In this document: positions 25,216-33,722 of the stretch, in pieces
Layout of the letters: the number at the start of each line of letters is the position of its first letter
Numbering within the stretch: the first letter of the stretch is position 1
From: a virus
Strand: one strand, 5' to 3'
DNA: 64,000 nt
Virus record (IMG/VR): IMGVR_UViG_3300025617_000909
Location: 1 to 64,000 of that record
The notes under the pieces: generated by a model
The model's input: the letters and a program-made list of their open reading frames with translations, nothing else
Told to the model about the DNA's origin: nothing
The model's database searches: none
Made by a program: the position numbers and the translations under genes

Positions 25216-25318
25216 CTCTTGCCTCCTATAATGCTCGAGTAAGTTTGATGCGCAGAGTGTTTATAGTGGGGTGAGCATATAAGACCACTTGTAACATTAT
25301 GTATATGTTACAGGATAT
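25216..25318 (-). promoter_or_regulatory. Leader of the QueD-like operon
   Basis: About 90 nt between the predicted start site and the ATG. I see no preQ1 riboswitch consensus. The region contains an upstream dyad and ends in TATAGGAGG. Confidence 0.4.
25290..25312. promoter_or_regulatory. Inverted repeat over a -10 box
   Basis: TGTAACAT (25290-25297) and ATGTTACA (25305-25312) form a perfect 8-bp dyad around TATGTAT. The minus-strand -10 (TAACAT) lies in the right arm, so a repressor site or start-site hairpin is possible. Confidence 0.5.
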
Positions 25319-25333
25319 TTATGAACTTGTCAA
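25305..25333 (-). promoter_or_regulatory. Sigma70-like promoter for the QueD-like operon
   Basis: TTGACA (25328-25333), 17 nt, TAACAT (25305-25310; 4 of 6). A CATAAATA late-type box lies inside the spacer. Confidence 0.55.
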
Positions 25334-25909
25334 GTCTAAAATGTTTTTTTTGAACACATTTGAAAAACACCATTCGTCTGGCAATTCCCAATCAATATTA
25401 TTATAGATATAAAATTTTACACTTGGGTATAGCTCGAATATTTTGGCTACTTGTTTGATCCAATAACTAGGATCAATTGATCTGTGGTGTTTGTCAACAT
25501 AGTTTTCTGTTCCTTTATAAACATTGTTGACCTTTTGTGTTTCACTGTAAAGATCGAAACCTATTATGTGACAGTTTTGTGGATTCATAGTAACGCTTAA
25601 TAACAATGCGTAAGGACCACTACCCCAATGAAATGGATTGTCCCATCTCTTATCTCCTTCGTATGGAAGATCGGGAACTGTTTGTACATCAGGCCCTGGA
25701 AAATACTTTTTCCAATCCTGTCGAGTGTAAATGTTTTGGACTTTGTGTGCTAGTGCTTCTTTGACCATTCGTCGGTCAACACACACAAGATGATCTATTT
25801 GAAAGTCACGACAGATAGCATTACAACCAAATGTTGTAAAGTTATTTTTTAGCAGGTTTAGATTTATTTTCTTCCTGCTCTCTCCGTTTCCTATTATTAG
25901 GTGATCCAT
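25319..25909 (-). CDS. GT42/DUF115-like Rossmann protein
   Basis: From the ATG at 25909 (MDHLIIGNGESRKKINL) 196 residues. The N-terminal IIGNGES loop, TFGCNAICRDF and the later GSGPYALLL and HIIGFDLYS segments resemble sialyltransferase-like GT42 and DUF115 proteins that bind a nucleotide sugar. It overlaps the 3' end of the next gene by 68 bases in another frame. Another in-frame ATG exists 15 bases upstream. Confidence 0.55.
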   Translation of the reverse strand: MDHLIIGNGESRKKINLNLLKNNFTTFGCNAICRDFQIDHLVCVDRRMVKEALAHKVQNIYTRQDWKKYFPGPDVQTVPDLPYEGDKRWDNPFHWGSGPYALLLSVTMNPQNCHIIGFDLYSETQKVNNVYKGTENYVDKHHRSIDPSYWIKQVAKIFELYPSVKFYIYNNIDWELPDEWCFSNVFKKNILDLTSS

Positions 25910-26192
25910 CTTTAACTGCGGCATTTAAATCTTTTACAATGTTTACCAATTCTAAAAATTGTTCTACATTTCTAGTTAGCGTATTATTGAGTTTGAGTAT
26001 AGTAAAAAGAGTCCACCACCACCAAACGACAGCAGTAACTGAAAACACAGTTCCGGCAACAATCATCCATCTATCAAAATGAAAAAGTTCTAGGAAGTAA
26101 GACACTATGAAGCCCACCGCAAATACCAGCGGAGCATACGTGCCATACTTTATCCAAGTTTTGACCTGCTTTTCGACTTTGTTATGTGGCAA
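25842..26192 (-). CDS. Two-span membrane protein
   Basis: 116 residues, starting at TTG with AGGAT about 7 nt upstream. Two hydrophobic helices (APLVFAVGFIVSYFLELF and WMIVAGTVFSVTAVVWWWW) are followed by a charged helical tail. Unknown function; could be holin-like, but the length and tail are not diagnostic. Confidence 0.6.
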   Translation of the reverse strand: MPHNKVEKQVKTWIKYGTYAPLVFAVGFIVSYFLELFHFDRWMIVAGTVFSVTAVVWWWWTLFTILKLNNTLTRNVEQFLELVNIVKDLNAAVKDGSPNNRKRREQEENKSKPAKK

Positions 26193-26196
26193 TTCA

Positions 26197-27639
26197 CTAT
26201 CCTATAATACCAAATGGTCGCCATTCGCCAGGTGTTCCATTTACGATACATACCCAACCAATTGGATGACCTGTTCTTGGTTCAACGTTCCAACAAATAT
26301 CACCCTTGTTATAGGATCCTGCTGAAGGAGCACTTGTACCATGAGTCTGAAGTTTATTGTTAAATCTCACCGGACCGTTAACGTGTAGATCTACGTTTGG
26401 ATCAGGGTTGTTAACACCAATAGCCATGCTACCATGTACATGAACTTTTGTAGGAGGACTATTCTTGTTACCAATTGTGATGCTTCCTGAAGCATCAACA
26501 GTGAGTCGTTCTGTATCGTCAGTAATTAAGGATAAAGAGTTGTAACCATGCGTTCCGATTACTGATTTGCTGTCACGAGTGTCAACCTTGAATTCAACTT
26601 CACTATCATAAATGCTCAATTTACCATGAGGTTCATCGTGACCAAATGCGAGTCTTTGTGACTCGTTAAAGAAAAATATCTGATTATCAAAATTTACATC
26701 GCCTAGTACTGTGAGATTTTTAAGATTGCCTACTTCTTTAAGCCTACTTTTTACAACTGTTGCGCCAAGTGAATCAAAACTAATAACAGGAATGTTATCA
26801 ATTTGATATGTTCTTTCTCTGTTTAGATTCATATGCTCTGTTGAGAACAAAGCATCGTTTTCTCTTAAAATAAACTGTTTGGTGTATCCGCCATTGGTCC
26901 ATAATAGTCCTTTTCCGATGTTAGGATTTCCAGCAGTTTGTACAAATTCTAAAGGTGACGTTCTTTCAATTCTTATATCGGCAAATAGTTCATCAGTTCT
27001 AATTCGTTTAGCAGTAATTTCTCCAGCAACATTAATGTTTTCTGCAGTTACTGTATTCTCAAATGTTACTTCGCCTTTAACTTTTGAAACATATAAATCA
27101 TCAACGTGAACACCATCTTCTTTTACTAGAAGTTTAGTTGACAATTCAGTAGATTCATCTTTAATACCTGGAGTAACAAAATTACGAATCACGCCGCCGT
27201 TGATCTTGTCTCCTGAGATACTTCTGTTTGGAATAGTTCTCAAAAGTTTTTGCGTATCAACCTCAACATTTGCCCTTAGTGTACCAGATACAGTTAAGTC
27301 TCCAGCAATAACAGCAGACCCTGCTGTAAGTTCATTTTCAACATTAACACTTCCCTTGATTGTGTTGATATTAGCAAACCGTACGCTAATACCGTCATCA
27401 CTAATAGTAAGCATAGTATTACCAGCATTGTCGCTAATGCCAGTGCTACTAAAATTAGTAATTTTTCCTCCACTAACTTGGTCACCTGTAAGGCCACCAT
27501 ATGGGATTTGCCTGATAATCTGGTTCATCTGCTTGGGTGTTAGGTCAACTTTACCAGCAGATTTTGCTTTTTCATCAAGTGTTTTGAGTGCTACGCTCAG
27601 TGATGCTGTTAATTGGTCAATATTGTCATGTGTGCTCAT
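26197..27639 (-). CDS. Tail-fibre or baseplate-type structural protein
   Basis: From the ATG at 27639 (MSTHDNIDQLTASLSVAL) 480 residues. It has two related modules starting LTPKQMNQIIRQIPYGGLTGDQVSGG and IPNRSISGDKINGG, then long beta repeats of the type VNVENELTAGSAVIAGDLTVSGTL found in long tail fibres. The ATG lies exactly 5 nt after TATAAATA. A longer N-terminal reading exists, but the late -10 box lies inside it, so it is unlikely to be expressed. Confidence 0.75.
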   Translation of the reverse strand: MSTHDNIDQLTASLSVALKTLDEKAKSAGKVDLTPKQMNQIIRQIPYGGLTGDQVSGGKITNFSSTGISDNAGNTMLTISDDGISVRFANINTIKGSVNVENELTAGSAVIAGDLTVSGTLRANVEVDTQKLLRTIPNRSISGDKINGGVIRNFVTPGIKDESTELSTKLLVKEDGVHVDDLYVSKVKGEVTFENTVTAENINVAGEITAKRIRTDELFADIRIERTSPLEFVQTAGNPNIGKGLLWTNGGYTKQFILRENDALFSTEHMNLNRERTYQIDNIPVISFDSLGATVVKSRLKEVGNLKNLTVLGDVNFDNQIFFFNESQRLAFGHDEPHGKLSIYDSEVEFKVDTRDSKSVIGTHGYNSLSLITDDTERLTVDASGSITIGNKNSPPTKVHVHGSMAIGVNNPDPNVDLHVNGPVRFNNKLQTHGTSAPSAGSYNKGDICWNVEPRTGHPIGWVCIVNGTPGEWRPFGIIG

Positions 27640-27644
27640 ACTCA

Positions 27645-27652
27645 TATTTATA
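27645..27652 (-). promoter_or_regulatory. Consensus late -10 box, leaderless start
   Basis: A perfect TATAAATA on the minus strand with a 5-nt spacer to the ATG at 27639. Confidence 0.7.
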
Positions 27653-27666
27653 CAAATTGGAAAAAC

Positions 27667-27674
27667 AATAAATA
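27667..27674 (+). promoter_or_regulatory. Late promoter of the plus-strand fibre
   Basis: AATAAATA, followed by a 26-nt leader with AAGGAAC before the ATG at 27701. Divergent from the TATAAATA at 27645. Confidence 0.6.
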
Positions 27675-27700
27675 CATCGTATAAGGAACGAATAGAAAAT

Positions 27701-30700
27701 ATGCCACTAATTAAATCATTTGACCCGTCAACGGACGTCAATACCAATACAGATACAATTAATATTCCTAGTCATGGATTTGGATCTTTAGACGGAGTAA
27801 TTTATCGTAATGGTGGTGGCTCGAGTGTAGGCGGACTAGTACATAACACAAAATATTATGTGATTGTTATCGATAACAACAATATCAAACTAGGAACAAC
27901 AGAAGTTCTTGCTAGGAACAGTACTGCGGTTAACCTCATAAGCACAGGCGCAGGAACTGTACATACATTAGAATTTACAACTATTTTTCCTAAGGAAACA
28001 TCAGTACATAATATATTCCAAAAAGTTAGACTTACTGGCGGCGGCCTATCTGCTGATGGTGAAACTATTACTGCTGAAACTGTCGACGACACACTTAATA
28101 TTGTAGGCGGCGCTGGTGTTAGTTTTACTAGTATAAATGACGACAGCAAGAGCTTTACACTACAGGCAACACAGTATGACTTTGAAGTACCTGTAGGAAC
28201 AACCAATTTAAGACTGTTTAGTGATAGTGGCGATGACCAGAGTATTATTCTAACGCCAGCACGTGGCATTGCTATTACTAGAATAGGATCACAGGAAGTT
28301 GAATTTGAGAGTTTTGGTGTAACGGAAACAGACACATTACAAAGCATTTCAGAGCGTGGTAATATAACCAACAACAAACTTATTATGGATAACTTGTTGG
28401 TTGCTAAAATTGAATCAACACCAGGCATTGACGGTGTTGTAAATTACACAACAACAGGCACCACAGGAACAGCGATTGCTCTCACTGGTAATGGTACACT
28501 TGACAATGAATTATTGTTTTCACCTGATTATGCTACCAGCACAGAAACAGCAAAGGATGTTTATGTTAATTTTCAAAGTCCTGCGGCACAAGGTACACTG
28601 AGTTACACAGCAGTTTACACTTCAGAATCAACACTCACAACAGGCAGTGTTATCCTACAGAGAAATGACGGCGGTGGCTGGGTAACCATTGATAATGTTA
28701 GCGGAACAACAGTTGACCAATCCTATGAAATCAATGGTAACTATGCTGAAATACTAAGCAGTACTGTTGATTACAGAATTATATTTTCTTGGACAGGAAG
28801 TTCAGATATTGTAACCTATAGAATTAGGGTAAATTTTGAAGTTGAAAATGTTCCAGGCACAGAAATTATTCTAACTGACACAGATGCCGAAGTACTTACG
28901 TTGGGTACACTTGGCGGCTCTGTTGTTATTCGCGGCAACGTAACACTTGCTGATGATATTAGCACCGACGGTATAAGAATATTCAACAACAATATTACTA
29001 GCATCAATAGTGACGACAATATTGTTTTAGAACCAAGTGGTGTGGGCGGCATTGAGTTACGCACAGAAACCATGTACAACACGGAAACAACATTTAACTT
29101 GTTTCCTGATACAGTTACAGAACTAAACATTGGCTGGAGAGATTATCCAGGCGATTCAACTATTCCTGATGCTAATTTAAACAATACAAATATTAGAACA
29201 AATTTACACGTTGATGGTTATTTGGACATTAAGAATAACGGTAACGAAGTAGCAGAAATCACAACCAGCACAATGGAAACGGTACATGTCTTTACAGGTG
29301 CGTCAACTATTGTAATTGGTAACGGTACCACAGATATTAATCTTGGTAATATTGACGTCAATGGAAATATAATCGACACCAATGATAGCACAGGTATCAC
29401 TGTAACACCGATACTAACAACACAAAGCGATTTAGTTGTAGAAAATGATCTAAATGTAGCACACAAAATTACTGCTACAGATTTAGAATTATCAGCAAAT
29501 GCTCTTATCACACAAAACTTAACAGTTTCTGGTAATACAGCAATTACGGGTAACACAACAATTACGGGTGATCTACTAGCCGGCACTTCATCTTTTAATT
29601 TACTACAAAATGCTACAACAATTAACATTGGAGCAACTACCGGTACTACTACACTAGGACATAATTTAGTTACAGTAGGCGATATTCAAATTCAAGGAGG
29701 TGATTTAACTACAGATCAAACCACCTTTAATTTGCTGAATACCACAGCAACAACCGTAAATGCTTTTGGTGACGCAACTACTATTAACTTTGGTAGTTTA
29801 ATTTTTACAGGTAACACACTAACAACTGATGATTCGAGTGGTATTACATTTACACCAGCCGTAACTTTTGAAAGTGATATTACAGTTGGAAATGACATCA
29901 CGGTTCCGACGGTTGTTGTTACATCAGGATTATCATCACCCAAGGCAACAATTACAGAGTTAACAACTAGTTCTATAACAAACAGCGGAACATTTGGTAC
30001 AGGTAGTTTGGGTGTTACAAATAACGCTACAATTGGAAACGATTTAAATGTCGGTGGAGATGCTGTAATTACAGGCAACCTTACTGTACAAGGTACACAA
30101 ACTATTCTTAATACTTCAACACTAGATGTTGAAGATCTTAACATTACTGTGGCAAAAGGAGCCGCTGATGCTACAGCCGCTAATGGAGCAGGCCTAACCA
30201 TAGACGGTGCTAATGCTACATTAACTTATGATAATACCACTGATAGATTTATCACAAATAAAGGCTTAACGGTAACTGCTCTAACAGCGTCAAACGGTAT
30301 TGATAGTACAGCAATTGGTGATAATACTCGTTCATCAGGTAAATTTACAACACTTGATGCTGATAATACAGTTACACTGAGTCCGGCAAATACCTCAGTT
30401 ACTATTTCACCAAGCGGAACTGGTACTGTTGTTATAAATCCAAATACTGCAAGTAGTATAGATAATGTTGTTATTGGTGGAACAACAGCGGTGGCCGGAA
30501 CATTTACTGATCTAGCATCCACTGGTTGGTTAACCACTGCAGGCGTTACAGAACAAATTGACACCAAGACATCAGCAACAGGAACAGTCGCACACGATTT
30601 AGATGTTGCCACAGTATTTTATCATAGCTCTATTAGCGGTGATTTTGTGACCAACTTTACAAACGTACCCACAACGAACAATAGAACCGTATCCGTTGCC

Positions 30701-30892
30701 CTAGTGCTTGAACAAGGAGCAATAGGTCGAGACGTCACTGGTGTTGAAGTTAATGGTAGCAGTGTTACTGTCAAATGGTTGGGAGGCATTACACATACAG
30801 GAACTGCCAACGAAGTTGAAATACTATCTTTCACTATTGTGAGGGTTAACAGCACATATCAAGTGCTGGGTTCGATTAGTATATTTGGATAA
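27701..30892 (+). CDS. Tail-fibre protein (1063 aa)
   Basis: Starts at the ATG with AAGGAAC upstream (MPLIKSFDPSTDVN). An N-terminal domain (PSHGFGSLDGVIYRNGGG, NTKYYVIVIDNNNIKL) resembles a unit also seen in the giant fibre (ITNHGFKTGNRLQYSNGGG). The rest has repeated DLTVSGN, NLTVQGT and VGGDAVITGN beta motifs. The C-terminal cap ends TYQVLGSISIFG. Opposite-strand ORFs within it are shadows of its repetitive composition. Confidence 0.8.
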   Translation: MPLIKSFDPSTDVNTNTDTINIPSHGFGSLDGVIYRNGGGSSVGGLVHNTKYYVIVIDNNNIKLGTTEVLARNSTAVNLISTGAGTVHTLEFTTIFPKETSVHNIFQKVRLTGGGLSADGETITAETVDDTLNIVGGAGVSFTSINDDSKSFTLQATQYDFEVPVGTTNLRLFSDSGDDQSIILTPARGIAITRIGSQEVEFESFGVTETDTLQSISERGNITNNKLIMDNLLVAKIESTPGIDGVVNYTTTGTTGTAIALTGNGTLDNELLFSPDYATSTETAKDVYVNFQSPAAQGTLSYTAVYTSESTLTTGSVILQRNDGGGWVTIDNVSGTTVDQSYEINGNYAEILSSTVDYRIIFSWTGSSDIVTYRIRVNFEVENVPGTEIILTDTDAEVLTLGTLGGSVVIRGNVTLADDISTDGIRIFNNNITSINSDDNIVLEPSGVGGIELRTETMYNTETTFNLFPDTVTELNIGWRDYPGDSTIPDANLNNTNIRTNLHVDGYLDIKNNGNEVAEITTSTMETVHVFTGASTIVIGNGTTDINLGNIDVNGNIIDTNDSTGITVTPILTTQSDLVVENDLNVAHKITATDLELSANALITQNLTVSGNTAITGNTTITGDLLAGTSSFNLLQNATTINIGATTGTTTLGHNLVTVGDIQIQGGDLTTDQTTFNLLNTTATTVNAFGDATTINFGSLIFTGNTLTTDDSSGITFTPAVTFESDITVGNDITVPTVVVTSGLSSPKATITELTTSSITNSGTFGTGSLGVTNNATIGNDLNVGGDAVITGNLTVQGTQTILNTSTLDVEDLNITVAKGAADATAANGAGLTIDGANATLTYDNTTDRFITNKGLTVTALTASNGIDSTAIGDNTRSSGKFTTLDADNTVTLSPANTSVTISPSGTGTVVINPNTASSIDNVVIGGTTAVAGTFTDLASTGWLTTAGVTEQIDTKTSATGTVAHDLDVATVFYHSSISGDFVTNFTNVPTTNNRTVSVALVLEQGAIGRDVTGVEVNGSSVTVKWLGGITHTGTANEVEILSFTIVRVNSTYQVLGSISIFG

Positions 30893-30897
30893 TATAG

Positions 30898-32349
30898 ATG
30901 CCGTTTATCAATAGAGCTTCAAAAGATCTACTTACTACAGGACAAAAAGTCAACTACTTTGTGGATTGGACCTTGGGCAATCCCGGCGGGCTCAATGGCA
31001 GATTACAAAGAATTGCCGTTAAGGGAGACGGTACAACTGTGTATGCTGGAAATCCTACACGTGGAATTGGCTCTACTTTTCAATCTGGAGCAGTGTACGC
31101 AATAACAAATAGTTCTTCTGAAACGATCGCAAATGGCACAAGTGACTATCAACGAGTAGGAGAGAGTGTAGCGGTGCTGGATGACGGACAAAGCACAGGT
31201 GGTTGGTATTATGTGGCTAACGGTCGACCTGGCGCCGGCACAAATGCGTCAGGCCAAGTCCGGGTAAACAATTTTTATGGCGGTTTTGATAATTTCTCAA
31301 CAATTGATAACCCAGATACTTCGGGAACATCAGGATATGATTATGATACTGATACAGCCGGTGTACCAGACGGATTCGGCACATACATCATGATGTTTGA
31401 TGGCTCGGGCGATGTTGGTGGACAATTAGAATTATTCATTGCCGCGCCCTTTTACGGAAATGCCACAACAGGTGCTGTCGGTAGAATCTATCACTATAGA
31501 AGAACAGCGAACTCGTTTTCCGCCAATTGGACTTTATTAGCCACCATTGATGGCCCAGCCAATCCCAGTTACATTACCGGAACCAAAAGATTAGGCGTTG
31601 GAAGTTTTGGTCACAGTATGGCCATACAATGGAATTTTGATATTGTGCTTGGCTTCATATATCAATTAGCAGTTGGAGATCCCTATCAAGGCAATAACGA
31701 TAATCGAGGAAGAATTAGTTTACATAGATTTGACGTTTCGGCTAGTTCTTGGGCCCAAGGTCTCGTACAAGAAGGCACACAGTCTAATGGTTACTGGGGA
31801 TGGGACATGGATCTAAAAAATGGCATATTTGCTGTTTCTAGCCCTGCTATCACAGGCACCGGAAGAACTGAATTTGTCAGGGTCTGGGATAACTTTGATA
31901 ATTTGTACACTAACTTAAACCCAACAGCGTACATTCAATTTGAAAAAAGCGATCTAGGTGTATCACCAACAAAGGACGATCAAGGATGGTTTGGACATTC
32001 ACTGGCTATTGATAGTCGGGATTCATCAGTTCTCTATATTGGATCACCTACATATGACCCGCCGTTTAATCCAAACACTATTGTTACTGAAGGTCAAGGA
32101 AGAGTGTATGTAGTAAACCCTCTGACCGGAGAGCTCAGGTCAATTATAGAAGCACCCGATCCTGTTTCGGGAGGTGGTATGAATGATAGATTTGGTTTTG
32201 CTATTGCTGTTCCTAATAGAAATGAATTTTTATCCTACAGCAATGATAATCCGCCCCAACTAGTAGTACTTGCTGAAAAAGGTGATAAAGGAACCGGACC
32301 GATTTTTAGTTCAGTAGGAAGAATTTACAATTTATATGTTCGCTATTGA
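30898..32349 (+). CDS. Beta-propeller-like structural protein
   Basis: 483 residues. Repeated blocks such as VAVLDDGQSTGGWYYVANG, RIYHYRRTANSFSANW, LAVGDPYQGNNDNRGRISLHRF and RVYVVNPLTGELRSII resemble FG-GAP/kelch-like propeller blades. It follows the fibre gene by 5 bases and is likely its partner or tip adhesin. It converges with the next gene, overlapping by 7 bases. Confidence 0.6.
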   Translation: MPFINRASKDLLTTGQKVNYFVDWTLGNPGGLNGRLQRIAVKGDGTTVYAGNPTRGIGSTFQSGAVYAITNSSSETIANGTSDYQRVGESVAVLDDGQSTGGWYYVANGRPGAGTNASGQVRVNNFYGGFDNFSTIDNPDTSGTSGYDYDTDTAGVPDGFGTYIMMFDGSGDVGGQLELFIAAPFYGNATTGAVGRIYHYRRTANSFSANWTLLATIDGPANPSYITGTKRLGVGSFGHSMAIQWNFDIVLGFIYQLAVGDPYQGNNDNRGRISLHRFDVSASSWAQGLVQEGTQSNGYWGWDMDLKNGIFAVSSPAITGTGRTEFVRVWDNFDNLYTNLNPTAYIQFEKSDLGVSPTKDDQGWFGHSLAIDSRDSSVLYIGSPTYDPPFNPNTIVTEGQGRVYVVNPLTGELRSIIEAPDPVSGGGMNDRFGFAIAVPNRNEFLSYSNDNPPQLVVLAEKGDKGTGPIFSSVGRIYNLYVRY

Positions 32350-33638
32350 ATCTTAAGCAATACAGTATCCAGGTTAATACGACCGTTGAGCTTGATATCT
32401 GTAGTCTTAATTTCATCTAGATACTTACGAAGTTTTACCTTGCCACAAGCATAGAATTCAGCAAGTTGTTCTTTAGGTTTACGCAGTGTCTTTTGAATAC
32501 TTTCTTCTTCGTTAAATCCAATAACCGTAGTACCTTTAACATTTAACCCACTACCAGGGCGGCCAGCGCCTGTTGGATCAATGTTGGCTGCCACATATTT
32601 GCCAATTTTACGTGTTTTAATATTGTAAACCCAAAGCTCATTAGCACCAATAATATCTACTGGATCAATCGAAACCATTTTTAAATCTTCATCTGTACGT
32701 TTGTACTTCATTTTAGCAACAAGTTTTTCTTTATTGATTGCTTTAGGTTTGCGCGGCTTGCGGGTTACTTTGCCTTCCTGCATAATCATGTCACAAGCAC
32801 CAATAGCATCCTGTAAGAATGTCATGATATTTTTGATGCTCTTCTTGCTGAGATGTGCGTAACCTTCTTTTAGCTGATTCCACAAATCTTGCTCTAAGTC
32901 ACTCATTTTATCTAACTTTGCTTTTGTTGGAAAGTTAGTGAGTTCTGTGTATTCTTTATAAATTGGTTCTAGATGATTCTTGATGATGCGAGCATGTGCT
33001 GGCTTTACTTGATTTGTACGAAAATCTTTAAGTACGTCTAATGCTTTAGGATCAAATTTTTCATGATCTTCAACAAATAATTCAATCTGATCATCAATAG
33101 GACCCATCAGACTCATTGCGGCTTCACGAAGTCTTTCTTGGATAGTAGGAACATAAACGTTCTCATTGGCTTTTTCTTCTTTTTTCTTTACTTCAACAAC
33201 TTTCGAGCCTGCTAAAATTGCTTCTTCAACCCGCTTTTTAATAAAGTCTGTTAGTGGCTTTTTACTACCCATTGTGCCAGTAAGACTTTCCCAATACTCG
33301 TTTTCTTTTTCGTTGTAATTTGGAGCACCGTCCATTAATTGCTTACAACTGATACCAGCACTAATGCTTAAAATATAACTTGGAGCGGCTTTTGCTTGCT
33401 TAATCTGTTCTTTAGTATATTCCTTTGATTCAGTCATCCATTGGAAAATAAATTCGTAAAGGTCAGTAGATTTAAAATTTTCGTAATAGAAACTACGACA
33501 TACTTCTCTATGTCGATGGATTTCTTGTCCAGTCCATTCTTCCCAACCGTCCCAACTTGGGCCACTTAGTTTGCCGCCTCTCTTTACTCGAGGTGCCGCA
33601 CGAACCTTCTTCTTACGGGTAGTCTTTGGTAATGCCAT
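32343..33638 (-). CDS. Conserved T4-like phage protein, unknown function
   Basis: 431 residues, with a basic N-terminus (ALPKTTRKKKVRAAPRVKRGGK), a charged helical middle and a compact C-terminal domain (NELWVYNIKTRKIGKYVAANI). The style resembles a conserved uncharacterised protein of marine T4-like phages. AGGAGC lies upstream, and a strong early promoter at 33673-33701 suggests early expression. Possibly DNA-binding. Confidence 0.65.
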   Translation of the reverse strand: MALPKTTRKKKVRAAPRVKRGGKLSGPSWDGWEEWTGQEIHRHREVCRSFYYENFKSTDLYEFIFQWMTESKEYTKEQIKQAKAAPSYILSISAGISCKQLMDGAPNYNEKENEYWESLTGTMGSKKPLTDFIKKRVEEAILAGSKVVEVKKKEEKANENVYVPTIQERLREAAMSLMGPIDDQIELFVEDHEKFDPKALDVLKDFRTNQVKPAHARIIKNHLEPIYKEYTELTNFPTKAKLDKMSDLEQDLWNQLKEGYAHLSKKSIKNIMTFLQDAIGACDMIMQEGKVTRKPRKPKAINKEKLVAKMKYKRTDEDLKMVSIDPVDIIGANELWVYNIKTRKIGKYVAANIDPTGAGRPGSGLNVKGTTVIGFNEEESIQKTLRKPKEQLAEFYACGKVKLRKYLDEIKTTDIKLNGRINLDTVLLKIQ

Positions 33639-33672
33639 GATTTAGGGCTCCTAAAAAATCTAACTATGAATA

Positions 33673-33701
33673 ATTGTACGATATTTTTATATATATGTCA
33701 A
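33673..33701 (-). promoter_or_regulatory. Sigma70 early promoter
   Basis: TTGACA (33696-33701), 17 nt, TACAAT (33673-33678). Transcribes the 431-residue protein with a leader of about 30 nt. Confidence 0.75.
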
Positions 33702-33709
33702 GAGCTAAC

Positions 33710-33717
33710 TATAAATA
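33710..33717 (+). promoter_or_regulatory. Consensus late -10 box, leaderless start
   Basis: TATAAATA followed by TTTTT and the ATG at 33723, with no ribosome-binding site. Confidence 0.7.
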
Positions 33718-33722
33718 TTTTT

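Noticed and set aside
25216-25304. preQ1 riboswitch before the QueD-like gene
   Set aside because: I could not find the conserved preQ1 aptamer core; only a promoter-overlapping dyad is visible.
26197-27747. Longer start for the minus-strand fibre (36 more residues)
   Set aside because: The perfect TATAAATA lies inside that extension; the extra residues are hydrophobic and unlike fibre heads.
27856-30855. Several long minus-strand ORFs (up to 190 aa) opposite the 1063-aa fibre
   Set aside because: They are Val/Ser/Leu-rich mirror readings of Thr/Asn-rich repeats, lack ribosome-binding sites and have no domain.
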